Shown here piece by piece: positions 23,851-32,505 of a stretch of 64,000 nucleotides of DNA. Under the pieces are notes generated by a model that was not told where the DNA came from, did not search any database, and was given only the letters and a program-made list of their open reading frames with translations. A program made the translations under genes and the position numbers. Source of the DNA: Brevibacillus choshinensis (GTDB lineage: Bacteria > Bacillota > Bacilli > Brevibacillales > Brevibacillaceae). Position 1 is the first letter of the stretch, and every line of letters begins with the position of its first letter. The DNA lies in assembly GCF_001420695.1 (NCBI RefSeq), contig NZ_LJJB01000010.1:610131-674130 (forward strand). Direction: 5' to 3'.

Positions 23851-25044
23851 TTAGGAAAGCAACGAATCCTTTTGATTCAAAGGCAATCCCAGTTCTAGCT
23901 TGCCGAACATTTCCCCCAGATGGTCCATGTTAAACGTAATGTGCATGGCCGATGCCTGTACGTCTCTCCAGTAGCGCTGCAACGGGTTCGCCTCAAACAT
24001 GCTGCCCGCACCACTGGACTCCATCATGGTTTTGACCGCTTGATTACACAGCCTGGCAGTATATCCGTAATTTCGGCGCAAGCGCAACCGTTCATACGTG
24101 TCGATTGGCTCCGCTGCTGTCAATCTCGCCAATGATTTTTCAAACAACGCTTGTGCCGCATCCAAAGTAGCAGATACTTCGGCTACTCGGATTTGCTGAT
24201 GGGTAAAATCAACTACCCGCGCATTTCGTACCGTGGACTTTCCTTTTATCCCATCTCTCCACAGCTCATACGCCCCGAGACTTGCGCCGAGCAGGGCAGA
24301 AGCGAGGCTCACGGGAATTACGGCATACAAAGGATACTTGTACAAGGGATTCGTTGACATGCTGCTGCCAGGTCCTTCGCCTTTCTGGCACCATGCCACC
24401 ATATCAATCGTCCGATGCTCAGGTATAAATACCTGCTCCACTCGCAGATTATTACTCCCTGTCCCTCTCTGTGCGATGGTTTTCCACGTTGGGAGAATCG
24501 TAAAATCTCTTTTTGGGATGAGCATCATCATCGCCTTTGGAGCTTCATTGGCATCCTCTGAAACTGCATGGGCAAATATCATTGCCCAGTCGCTATGGTC
24601 AATCCCGGATGAGAACCCCCACTCCCCTTCGACTAGATATCCCTCTTCTACACGCGTGACCCGATTGGCAGGAGACCCACCAAAGGAAGAGGCAATACAC
24701 GCATCTGCATTTTCTCCCCACACCTCTTGCTGAGCTTCTTCGGAATAATAGGCGAGCATCCACGAATGCAAGACCAGCAAACCAAAGCACCAGCCCGTTG
24801 ATGGATCTGCTTTTGCCAGCTCAGCCGTCGTCCTGTACATCGTATCGATACCCAGCTCCGATCCTCCCCAACGCTTGGGCATAAGTGCTCGGATCAGTCC
24901 AGCGTCCTTGAAGGCTAGAATCGTGTCTTTTGGCTGACAGCGGAGTTCTTCCGTAAGCGTAGCTCGGGATTGAATCGTCGGCAGCATTTCCCGGATGAGC
25001 TCCATCGCTATTTCCTGTGTTAGTGGTTGAATGCTCTGCATCAC
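23851..25044 (-). CDS. Acyl-CoA-dehydrogenase-fold flavin monooxygenase-like protein
   Basis: 397 residues (GTG 25044 or ATG 25041, both after GGGAGG). The N-terminal helical domain includes LMPKRWGGSELGIDTMY and the beta domain VEGEWGFSSGIDHSDWAM. In the C-terminal domain QQIRVAEVSATLDAAQ and LRLRRNYGYTARL fit the group D flavin monooxygenases (HsaA, HpaB and DszC/SfnB type) more than true acyl-CoA dehydrogenases: the catalytic Glu of the latter is not obvious and the typical WGFSSG motif is present. It likely uses reduced FMN supplied by a partner reductase. It is divergent from a LysR regulator. Confidence 0.75.
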   Translation of the reverse strand: MMQSIQPLTQEIAMELIREMLPTIQSRATLTEELRCQPKDTILAFKDAGLIRALMPKRWGGSELGIDTMYRTTAELAKADPSTGWCFGLLVLHSWMLAYYSEEAQQEVWGENADACIASSFGGSPANRVTRVEEGYLVEGEWGFSSGIDHSDWAMIFAHAVSEDANEAPKAMMMLIPKRDFTILPTWKTIAQRGTGSNNLRVEQVFIPEHRTIDMVAWCQKGEGPGSSMSTNPLYKYPLYAVIPVSLASALLGASLGAYELWRDGIKGKSTVRNARVVDFTHQQIRVAEVSATLDAAQALFEKSLARLTAAEPIDTYERLRLRRNYGYTARLCNQAVKTMMESSGAGSMFEANPLQRYWRDVQASAMHITFNMDHLGEMFGKLELGLPLNQKDSLLS

Positions 25045-25128
25045 TTTTTCCTCCCTGACTTCTGGTCTTATCGCTCATGGTACACCCAGAGGTCGATCGA
25101 ACTGAAATACTAGGAAGTTATGTCGGTA

Positions 25129-25143
25129 ATAAGCTTTCCTTAT
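25129..25143. promoter_or_regulatory. LysR-type operator
   Basis: ATAAG-CTTTC-CTTAT, a T-N11-A dyad, lies midway between the divergent monooxygenase and lysR genes. It is probably bound by the latter. Confidence 0.55.
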
Positions 25144-25226
25144 GACAAGATCAATTGGCATTACTTGTATGTTATGATAGAGAGGATTATCATTAGTTCT
25201 ACCAAGCCTAGGATCAGGAGGCCGTC

Positions 25227-26123
25227 ATGGACGTTCGTCAGCTCCGCTATTTTATTGCCGTCGCCGAACAGTTGAATTTTACAGAAGCGGCCAAGACACT
25301 CTATGTAGCTCAGCCTGCTGTGAGTCAGCAGATCGCTTATCTGGAAAAGAAGCTCGGCGTCCAACTGTTTATTCGCAGCAAGCATTCCGTTGAACTGACA
25401 CATGCTGGGACCGTCTTTCTGAAAGATGCCCGCGAGATCGTCCAACGCCTGGATGCATCTATAGAGACCGTTCGCCAGGCTGAGGAAGGCTTGGTAGGTA
25501 CGATCAACATCGGTCTCTTGAGTGTTTCTGTACGCACCTTCCTCCCTCTGGTCGTGAGATCGTTCCGCAAAAAATACCCAAACATCAACATTCATTTCGC
25601 CTTTTATAACGTCGGGCAGATCAACCAAAAGCTGGAGAACGACGAAATCGATCTTGCCTTCACTCTCTCACACGGACTAGGTAGCATGCCCGGTATCGCG
25701 TGCAAGAAGCTGTGGTCCCAGCCCTACTGTGTCATCATGCCGCATGATCATCCCCTCGCGGCGAACACTTTGCTACGTCTCGAGCAGCTGGCCCAAGAAC
25801 CTTTTGTCATGCTGGATCGCGCACAATCCCCCCAAGGCTATGATCACATCCTGGCGTTGTGTGCAAAGAAGGGCTTTTCCCCTACTATCGTCAGCCATGC
25901 TTCGCGGATCGATGCTGTCATGCTCATCGTTGACGCAGGCATCGGGATCACCATCCAGTCCAGGCATGTACAAATGTATGCCACTCCTACTCTGCGCCTC
26001 GTCGATTTGGAAGGGGACGATTACGAGGTGGACGTCGTCGCATCATGGAAGGAACAGACAGCGAATCGTTCCGTTTCCCTGTTTCTGGAGGAAGTCGAGC
26101 AAACACTAGGCGAAAGCAAGTGA
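25227..26123 (+). CDS. LysR-family regulator
   Basis: 298 residues, RBS CAGGAGG. The N-terminal winged helix is canonical (MDVRQLRYFIAVAEQLNFTE, AKTLYVAQPAVSQQIAYLEK). A periplasmic-binding-protein-like effector domain follows (VGTINIGLL, DLAFTLSHG, DAGIGITIQSR). It is divergent from the flavin monooxygenase with an ATAAG-N5-CTTAT dyad between, so it most likely controls that gene and itself. The effector is unknown. Confidence 0.93.
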   Translation: MDVRQLRYFIAVAEQLNFTEAAKTLYVAQPAVSQQIAYLEKKLGVQLFIRSKHSVELTHAGTVFLKDAREIVQRLDASIETVRQAEEGLVGTINIGLLSVSVRTFLPLVVRSFRKKYPNINIHFAFYNVGQINQKLENDEIDLAFTLSHGLGSMPGIACKKLWSQPYCVIMPHDHPLAANTLLRLEQLAQEPFVMLDRAQSPQGYDHILALCAKKGFSPTIVSHASRIDAVMLIVDAGIGITIQSRHVQMYATPTLRLVDLEGDDYEVDVVASWKEQTANRSVSLFLEEVEQTLGESK

Positions 26124-26135
26124 CGCTCAGTTGAT

Positions 26136-26525
26136 TTGTCTCGTCTCTCTTACAACGAGAGTTCAGGTAAAAGTTTCCACACTCTAAATCTAGCTAATGA
26201 AAGGGCGTTCTGCCATGACTCATCTGTTTACGGATACGGTCCTTATGATTTGGACCCTCACAAAATCGAAATCTATTACGGAATCTCTGAACACTATACA
26301 GGTCGTGGCCTAGCGACAGAAGCGGCAACCGCCGTTTTGGCCTACGGCTTTGAGGTGCTCGAGCTCGATGAAATCATAACGACTGTCCACCCGCAGAATC
26401 ATCCCTCCAAACGAATCTTAGACAAAGTGGGCATGACACTCGCTTACTCCCTGCACGCCCTCCGAGACGAGCATAAAGAATTTGAATCTTATGATTACTA
26501 TACGATCAAAAGGAGGAAACACCCG
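26136..26525 (+). pseudogene. RimJ/RimL-type GNAT fragment fused to the next gene
   Basis: The frame encodes the C-terminal half of a RimJ/RimL-type acetyltransferase: EIYYGISEHYTGRGLATEAA (acetyl-CoA motif), HPQNHPSKRILDKVGM and ESYDYYTIKRR. The N-terminal half is missing, no convincing start or ribosome site exists, and the fragment reads without a stop straight into the following GNAT gene. It is most likely a deletion relic, and its own stop was lost by the fusion. Confidence 0.65.
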
Positions 26526-26945
26526 ATGGAATTGCACATCTCAGCGGAAGCGAATCAAACGGATAAAGCTTATGTCCGAAACAAGATGTACGAATTTAAC
26601 TCCGCCCATTTCCCCGCAGAATTAAAAGGGAGATATCAAGAAGTAAATCTATTTGTAAAAGATGCCCAGGGCAATGTATTTGGAGGCATCCTCAGTGAAA
26701 TTTGCTGGAACTGGCTGGAGGTGCACTATTTGTATGTGAGTGAAGAGCTCCGCACATCTGGCTATGGCACCAAGCTCATGGCTGAAGCTGAAAAAATCGC
26801 GCGAGAAAAGAAGTGTGATTTCATCAAGCTGGATACGTTAAGCTTTCAAGCGCTGGATTTTTATCGCAAGCTCGGCTTTGAGGTATATGGCGAGATTCAA
26901 AATGCTGGCGGGTTTACGCATTACTATCTGAAGAAGGATCTATAA
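26526..26945 (+). CDS. GNAT acetyltransferase
   Basis: 139 residues. ATG 26526 has AAAGGAGG nine bases upstream and gives the family's usual length, so the longer frame starting at 26136 is not the real gene. Features: EVHYLYVSEELRTSGYGTKL (acetyl-CoA loop RTSGYG) and FQALDFYRKLGFEVYGEI, with a final hydrophobic strand HYYLKKDL, typical of small N-acetyltransferases of broad or unknown substrate. Confidence 0.85.
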   Translation: MELHISAEANQTDKAYVRNKMYEFNSAHFPAELKGRYQEVNLFVKDAQGNVFGGILSEICWNWLEVHYLYVSEELRTSGYGTKLMAEAEKIAREKKCDFIKLDTLSFQALDFYRKLGFEVYGEIQNAGGFTHYYLKKDL

Positions 26946-27015
26946 ACTCCACTTGCATCGAACAAGAAAAACGCGGGAAGTGCGCCCGCGTCCTCTGGCT
27001 ATATGGTCGGTGAGC

Positions 27016-27111
27016 CTGTGGTGGAGGAGAGGAAAAAGGAGAAACTGCAAAAGCTCGCAGGAGGAGCAGGTTTCCAGGCGGAGCGACTTCGGAACCCAGC
27101 TTCTCCCTTTT
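27016..27111. repeat. Dispersed intergenic repeat, short copy
   Basis: CTGTGGTGGAGGAGAGGAAA begins a ~96-base G/A-rich segment that folds on itself (AAAGGAGAAACTG with CAGCTTCTCCCTTT). Its left end recurs at 35168, and on the opposite strand its GGAAACCTGCT...CTCCACCACAG portion recurs at 35361-35390. It lies between two gene ends, with an ACGCGGG/CCCGCGT hairpin just before it (~26970-26990). Confidence 0.6.
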
Positions 27112-27151
27112 AAAAAAGAGCGAGGGGCATCGTGCCACCTTGCTCTTTTTT
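27112..27151. terminator. Terminator
   Basis: AAAAAAGAGC paired with GCTCTTTTTT plus further complementary bases, between convergent genes. Confidence 0.8.
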
Positions 27152-27167
27152 CCTGACTCAAATATGA

Positions 27168-28283
27168 TTATTTCTCATTAATGACCGTCGACATCTGAGT
27201 CAGCTCCGCTATCGCCTGCTCATTTACTTCGAGTCCAAGCCCAGGTCGATCGGTCAGCTTGATCGTTTTGTTCTCGTACGGAAACTCCGCTACATCACGG
27301 GCGAACATTAATGGGCCGACCAGCTCGTTGGAGATGATCGTCTTCTTAGCTGCAGATAAATGCGCTCCAGCTGCAGTCGCTACTGCTGATTCGACCATCG
27401 AGCCGACCTGACATTCCATTCCAGCCATCTCGGCTTGGGCGACCAGCTTCAACGCCGGGTAAATTCCTCCGGCTTTCATCAGCTTGATATTCAGCTTGTC
27501 TGCCGCCTGCTTGACGATCGTCTCCCGCATCTCGCGGTCACCATGCACGCCTTCGTCGATCATGACAGGAATGTGGATCTGCCTGCGGATTTCAGCCAAA
27601 GCGGTAATATCATCCGCAACGACCGGCTGTTCGATCCAATCGATGTTGCAATCTTTCACTTGCTCCAGCACCCACACGCTAAGCGCTCTGTTCTTCCATC
27701 CCTGATTCGCATCGACCCGTAGCTGGACCCCATCCCCGATCGCTTTTCGTACGGCACGGATTCGCTCCACATCCATGGATGGGTTCGTCCCCACCTTGAT
27801 TTTGATCGTGCTGTACCCGTCTTTGAGAGCCTGTGCAGCCTCTTCGGCCATGACGCTGGGCTCCAAGATGCTGACGACATACGGTACAGGCATGACTTCA
27901 TGGTAGCGTCCACCCAAGAGGTTGTAGACAGGCTGCCCTGTTGCTTTGCCCATAATGTCATAGCACGCCAGGTCAATCGCAGCTTTGGCAGACGGAGAAC
28001 CGTAGACTGTCTCCGCCATGCGCTCGTGGATGCGTTCGATCGCAAAAGGGTCCTCCCCGATCACGAGCGGAGCCAGATGATGAACGAGCATGCTGTACGT
28101 GCTCTCCCACGTCTCCCCGGTGACATGCTGATCCGGCGTAGCCTCGCCAAACCCTGTGATGCCTGCATCTGTTTCCACCTTAACCAGGAGAGTCGGCATA
28201 TCGTAGTACGTTTCATACGCGACAATAAACGGTCGAATCAGAGGAAGCTTGATACCAGAGACGGTAATCGATGTGATTTTCAC
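27168..28283 (-). CDS. Enolase-superfamily enzyme (mandelate racemase/muconate lactonizing type)
   Basis: 371 residues from a GTG. The N-terminal capping domain (KLPLIRPFIVAYETYYDM, TGFGEATP) is followed by a TIM barrel. The catalytic Lys pair is STIKIKVG and the metal ligands are RVDANQGW (Asp), IEQPV (Glu) and VMIDEGVHG (Asp/Glu). KLMKAGGI carries the second-base region. The KxK plus late KxxK pattern fits the MLE/dipeptide-epimerase subgroup, which abstracts a proton alpha to a carboxylate. It lies 35 bases downstream of a YfcC-type carrier and most likely acts on the solute that carrier imports. Confidence 0.85.
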   Translation of the reverse strand: MKITSITVSGIKLPLIRPFIVAYETYYDMPTLLVKVETDAGITGFGEATPDQHVTGETWESTYSMLVHHLAPLVIGEDPFAIERIHERMAETVYGSPSAKAAIDLACYDIMGKATGQPVYNLLGGRYHEVMPVPYVVSILEPSVMAEEAAQALKDGYSTIKIKVGTNPSMDVERIRAVRKAIGDGVQLRVDANQGWKNRALSVWVLEQVKDCNIDWIEQPVVADDITALAEIRRQIHIPVMIDEGVHGDREMRETIVKQAADKLNIKLMKAGGIYPALKLVAQAEMAGMECQVGSMVESAVATAAGAHLSAAKKTIISNELVGPLMFARDVAEFPYENKTIKLTDRPGLGLEVNEQAIAELTQMSTVINEK

Positions 28284-28318
28284 GGCAGATCCGCCCTTCT
28301 ATTTTTACGTTAAAGAGA

Positions 28319-29698
28319 TTATTGATAGCCAATCAAATGCGCAATCGTCACAAAGAGAGCGCCCAGTAAATAGTGACCGATGATCAGTGGCAAAATCCAC
28401 TTGGCCCATTTCACCCACGAGACCCCTGCCAGTGCGAGACCAGCCATGAAATACCCAGAGGTCGGAGTGAAAATATTGGAGATACCGTCCCCTAATTGGA
28501 AAGCGAGTACGGCTGTTTGGCGAGTCACACCGACTAAGTCTCCCAGTGGTGCCATGATCGGCATCGTAACTGCGGCTTGTCCACTACCAGACGGAATGAT
28601 GTAACTAATCAGACATTGGACGATGTACATCCCGATCGCAGTCAGGCCGGATGGAAGGGATCCGACAGCGTTTGCCAGTCCGTACAGGATCGTATCCATG
28701 ATCTTGCCATCTTGCAAAATCACCAGAATACCACGAGCGACACCAACGACCAGCGCCCCCATCACCAACGTGCGGCAACCTTCGATAAATGCTTCTGCGA
28801 TGTTGTTTAGTGAGAGCTTTGAAACGATTCCCATCAGAATGCCCATCAACAAGAACAGTCCAGCGATTTCAGTCAAATACCAGCCCAGCTTTGATACGCC
28901 GATCGCCAGTACTACCAGAGTAGCCAGCAAGATCGTCAAAACCAGCTTTTGTCTTCCCGTCAAACCGGTAAACTGCTCCGTCTGCGGTTGCTTTTCTTTC
29001 ATCGTCAGATCCGAATCGTAGGTAATGCTGCTCTTCGGATCCTTTTTCACTTTATCTGCGTAGCGCATGACAAACCAGATACTGACTCCGACAAATACGA
29101 CCCACATGACCAGACGCAGCCCCAAACCGGAGAAGACCGGAATCTGCGCAATCCCTTGTGCGACACCCACCGTAAATGGGTTCATAAAAGCAGAAGCAAA
29201 ACCAGCCGATGTCCCGAGCAAAACGATCGCAGCACCCGTCATCGAGTCAAAGCCTAGCCTCAGCATGAGAGGAACGAGAATCGTGATATACGGAATCGTC
29301 TCTTCTGCAAGTCCGAGCATCGCTCCTCCTAATGCAAAGAAGACCATCAAGACCGGAATGATCAGTTTTTCTCGACCCGCCATCCGCTGGGAAATGCTTC
29401 CCACCGCACCTTCTATGACATTCGTCGAGCGCAAAATTCCGAAAGAGCCACCAACAATAAAAATATAAAAAATGATATCAGATGCTTCGTTCATCCCTGT
29501 GTAAATGGATTGAAACACATCCATGAAACCGGCTCTTTCCGCTTCAACCGAATGGTAGCTGCCATCCACAGCGATCATGCGCCCATTGGCATCCTCTGCA
29601 CGATCATACTCCCCAGGAGTAACCACGTAGGTAGCAATAGCCGCGAGCAAAATGACGGAAAACAAAATGACAAATACGTGAGGCACTCTTGAAACCAT
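28319..29698 (-). CDS. YfcC-family carboxylate/amino-acid carrier
   Basis: 459 residues from ATG 29698 (GGAGGG seven bases upstream). About 12 TM helices; family marks are VVTPGEYDR near the N-terminus, GLAEETIPYI, SGSGQAAVTMPIMAPLGD and FTPTSGYFMAGL. YfcC proteins (COG1288) belong to the ion-transporter clan with Dcu- and ArcD-like carriers and are believed to move amino acids, peptides or dicarboxylates. It is the first gene of a two-gene operon with the enolase-superfamily enzyme. An inverted repeat lies at its promoter and a regulator gene is upstream. Confidence 0.85.
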   Translation of the reverse strand: MVSRVPHVFVILFSVILLAAIATYVVTPGEYDRAEDANGRMIAVDGSYHSVEAERAGFMDVFQSIYTGMNEASDIIFYIFIVGGSFGILRSTNVIEGAVGSISQRMAGREKLIIPVLMVFFALGGAMLGLAEETIPYITILVPLMLRLGFDSMTGAAIVLLGTSAGFASAFMNPFTVGVAQGIAQIPVFSGLGLRLVMWVVFVGVSIWFVMRYADKVKKDPKSSITYDSDLTMKEKQPQTEQFTGLTGRQKLVLTILLATLVVLAIGVSKLGWYLTEIAGLFLLMGILMGIVSKLSLNNIAEAFIEGCRTLVMGALVVGVARGILVILQDGKIMDTILYGLANAVGSLPSGLTAIGMYIVQCLISYIIPSGSGQAAVTMPIMAPLGDLVGVTRQTAVLAFQLGDGISNIFTPTSGYFMAGLALAGVSWVKWAKWILPLIIGHYLLGALFVTIAHLIGYQ

Positions 29699-29726
29699 GT
29701 CTGAACCCTCCCTTGTCAAAGATTAC

Positions 29727-29749
29727 CGACAAACGTCGCTATCTTGTCG
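29727..29749. promoter_or_regulatory. Inverted repeat at the yfcC-like promoter
   Basis: CGACAA-N11-TTGTCG, about 28-50 bases before the carrier start. The neighbouring regulator gene (31111-29804) reads toward it and could bind here. Confidence 0.5.
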
Positions 29750-29803
29750 TTAATTTATAAAAATTAATATAAGGGAATATTCATACAAGCGTCAAGGAAT
29801 TTT

Positions 29804-31111
29804 CTAAAAATTGATTCGATAGACAGCTCTCGGCCTTCCTTGCTTGTACGGCTGCTCTTCACCAACCGATTGAACAAACCGATGGGCCATCATTTTTTTC
29901 AGTATGCGCTCCGCACTCCTCCTGCTCAGCTGTAAATATTCAGAAAGATCTGTTGCCGTAAAACGGTTCTCCCGTCGCAGTTTGATAAAGCCAGACAGCT
30001 TGCTGACGGTAGCGATACTCAACCCCGTCAACTCCGCTACTTGCAAAAGCTCCCGATCCTCGCTTTTCAAGTGGAACGCTTTATTGTCTGTGCTGAGCGG
30101 TCCGATCACTTCTTTCTCATGCGTAACTAAAAAAGCACTGCTACCCGATTGCTTCCGCGCTTGAAACAAACCAATACGTGCATGAGCTTCCGCTTCCTTG
30201 GCTGTCATGCCAAAGCCAAATCCCATACTGATGGTCACACCAAATAAATGCTCCATGTTCCCCATCACAGGCATCCGCGTAAAATGATGGGTCATCTGTT
30301 CTATGCTTCCTCTCGTCCCATACAAAATGAACTGGTCCAACCCGAGCTGCTGGATCGACGCGTCCGTCTCTTTTCCCAATTCCAACAACATCTGCTGCAG
30401 CATGATTCCCGCATCAGGCTTGGTCCCTTCCCCATCCTCATGAAGCTGGTCAATTGCAGCCAAGCCTACGGCAATTTGTGCATTTTCACTAATCATCAGT
30501 TGACCGAAATGAGCTGCTCGGGCGACCGTCTCGCGAATGCTCTTTTCGGGTACGATCATATTCATGCATGGAACTTCCAGCATTTTTAATTGCTCATAAA
30601 CATAATCCACACTGGTCAAAATGAAATTACACCGGCCGCTCCGATAGTTTTCCCGATGAAAATGGATGATTTGCTCCGGATCAAACGCCGTTCCTTCTCC
30701 ATCGATGATCTGACTGTAATCGGTCACACACCACTTCGATCTGTCGAGCTCCCACTCCGCTACTGCCTGTTCCAGATAGGATCTTTTGGGGGTATCTACG
30801 GACAAGGCTTGCAGACCCTCACTTCGGTTTAGCAGAATATGCCCCAGATTGAGTGTAAGCGTATATTCATCGGAAGGAATGTACACCGATGGCAAGCGTT
30901 TCTCGGTAAATCGTTTGTTGGCAAAGAAATAGGGCAGCGGACCGGCAAACAGCAGGACGTCGCACCCTTGAATTTGCTCTACCAATGCATCGCACTCTAT
31001 CGGGTTACGATAGATGTACGTCGAAAACTTCATATGGTCAAAATGTTCCGCGTGCGCCGTAATACGCGGGGCAAAATCCTCAGGAGTAATAACGGCTACT
31101 CGTATCAACAT
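29804..31111 (-). CDS. Transcription regulator with degenerate cyclase-like domain and winged helix
   Basis: About 435 residues. ATG 31111 is preferred over GTG 31123, which overlaps the AAGGAAGG site. The N-terminal ~180 residues look like a PBP/PrpR-like sensor (CDVLLFAGPLPYF). The middle domain (VTISMGFGFGMTAKEAEAHA then RIGLFQARKQSGSSAF) resembles a degenerate GGDEF/cyclase-homology fold without the catalytic signature. The C-terminus is a winged helix (FTATDLSEYLQLSRRSAERI, GRPRAVYRINF). It probably senses the substrate of the adjacent yfcC/enolase operon. I do not recognise a named family member. Confidence 0.7.
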   Translation of the reverse strand: MLIRVAVITPEDFAPRITAHAEHFDHMKFSTYIYRNPIECDALVEQIQGCDVLLFAGPLPYFFANKRFTEKRLPSVYIPSDEYTLTLNLGHILLNRSEGLQALSVDTPKRSYLEQAVAEWELDRSKWCVTDYSQIIDGEGTAFDPEQIIHFHRENYRSGRCNFILTSVDYVYEQLKMLEVPCMNMIVPEKSIRETVARAAHFGQLMISENAQIAVGLAAIDQLHEDGEGTKPDAGIMLQQMLLELGKETDASIQQLGLDQFILYGTRGSIEQMTHHFTRMPVMGNMEHLFGVTISMGFGFGMTAKEAEAHARIGLFQARKQSGSSAFLVTHEKEVIGPLSTDNKAFHLKSEDRELLQVAELTGLSIATVSKLSGFIKLRRENRFTATDLSEYLQLSRRSAERILKKMMAHRFVQSVGEEQPYKQGRPRAVYRINF

Positions 31112-31370
31112 GGACGTCTTCACCTTCCTTCTACCAATGTGACTTTTTCATGAAGCGTTATGCATGCTTTTTTGAATCATAACAGAAAAGTCCGATAATT
31201 CACACGCCTTCTACTGGAAGAAGTACGCTCACAGCAGCGCCATTTTCTCCCCCCACTAATTTCGCGACACTCCATCCATCGTCTTCTTGTCAAATCCTCA
31301 TATTGGACTTCTGTAAAATGAGGAAAAATCCTCTTAACCCAAGTGCACCGTAAACGAGTCCTAAACAATA

Positions 31371-31420
31371 AAAGAGACCACAACGCTGCCATTCTTTCGA
31401 ACAGTAGCCCTGTGGTTGTT
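31371..31420 (-). terminator. Terminator of the tct operon
   Basis: ACCACA (31377-31382) pairs with TGTGGT (31411-31416), with further partial pairing. On the minus strand it is followed by CTCTTTTATT. The 300 bases between tctC and the regulator otherwise hold nothing recognisable. Confidence 0.55.
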
Positions 31421-31424
31421 CCCT

Positions 31425-32480
31425 TTATTTCCGCATATTCTTTTTCGTTGCCAATTCCGTGTAGTATTCCGTTTCACGGATAACGTCTTGATTAAAATCT
31501 TCCCGATTTGCGTAGGCCGACTCCACCTGAATATCCGTCAACTTCTTCGCAAACGCAGGATCTTTCTCCATTTTGGCGATCGCGTCCTGCCATTTTGTCA
31601 CTACATAGTCTGGCGTACCTTTGGCAAAGGAAACACCCGTCCACCAGAAAACGGTCAGTCCTTTCATTCCCGACTCTTCCGCTGTTGGTACGTCTGGGAG
31701 AAATGGGCTACGCTCCTTGCCTGATACCGCGAGAATCTTGACTTTGCCCGCTTGTAGCATCGGCATGATTTCACCGACCGTATGAACAGCTAGAATCGCA
31801 TGGCCCCCAGCTACTTTTGGCACGGAATCGGAAGCACCTTTTGTCACAATCATTCTCGTCTTGGAGAAATCTGCACCAATCGCATCGAGCCATTCAGCTA
31901 CACCAAAGGCGGAAAATCCTGCCGGTCCGACCGACGTCCAAGTCAATTGCTCTGGATTCACTTTTACCCACTGGGAGAACTCGGCAAAATCCTTCCACGG
32001 AGCGTCAGCCTTGACGGCAAAAGCCAGCGTTCCTTTTCCGATTCGCGTCGTATAGATCTGATCCTCATTTTTCACGGGGGAATTCAGCATACCCGCGGTG
32101 AGCATCGTCGTATTCGAAACATTTACGGCCAGAGCTGTATAGCCGTCCGGTTTGGCTTGCTTCAAAGCGTATTCCGCGCCTACTGCGCCACCGCCACCCG
32201 CTTTGTTGACCACGACGATTGGCTGTCCCCATTCCTTACTCAAATAGTCAGCGGTAGCCCGTGCAACGAGATCTACGCCGCCTCCTGCTGAATACGGCAC
32301 GATATACTCGATCTGTTTGGTCGGATAGTCAGGAGTGGGTGCCGCCGCTTCGGCTGGCGAAGTCTGCGCGGGTTTGGGAGCGCTCTGCTCCGCCTGGGGT
32401 GAATCCGCTCCGCAAGCACTGACGGAGACAGCCATCAAAAAAGACATCACGACTGTTGACCATTGCTTATAACCTTTCAA
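31425..32480 (-). CDS. tctC: Tripartite tricarboxylate transporter solute-binding lipoprotein
   Basis: 351 residues from a TTG (AGGAGG upstream). Lipobox VSVSAC is followed by a Ser/Pro/Ala linker. The Bug/TctC fold then shows YPTKQIEYIVPYSAGGGVDL (the ligand-binding loop), VVNKAGGGGAVGAEYA, VNVSNTTMLTAG and GHAILAVHTVGE. It binds citrate-like or other carboxylates outside the membrane and delivers them to TctAB. It is the last gene of the B-A-C operon. Confidence 0.93.
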   Translation of the reverse strand: MKGYKQWSTVVMSFLMAVSVSACGADSPQAEQSAPKPAQTSPAEAAAPTPDYPTKQIEYIVPYSAGGGVDLVARATADYLSKEWGQPIVVVNKAGGGGAVGAEYALKQAKPDGYTALAVNVSNTTMLTAGMLNSPVKNEDQIYTTRIGKGTLAFAVKADAPWKDFAEFSQWVKVNPEQLTWTSVGPAGFSAFGVAEWLDAIGADFSKTRMIVTKGASDSVPKVAGGHAILAVHTVGEIMPMLQAGKVKILAVSGKERSPFLPDVPTAEESGMKGLTVFWWTGVSFAKGTPDYVVTKWQDAIAKMEKDPAFAKKLTDIQVESAYANREDFNQDVIRETEYYTELATKKNMRK

Positions 32481-32505
32481 CCTTTATTCCTCCTGTACAT
32501 ACGAG

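Noticed and set aside
26136-26945. A genuine bifunctional double acetyltransferase
   Set aside because: The first half lacks its N-terminal domain and any start signal, while the second has a strong ribosome site and a normal family length.
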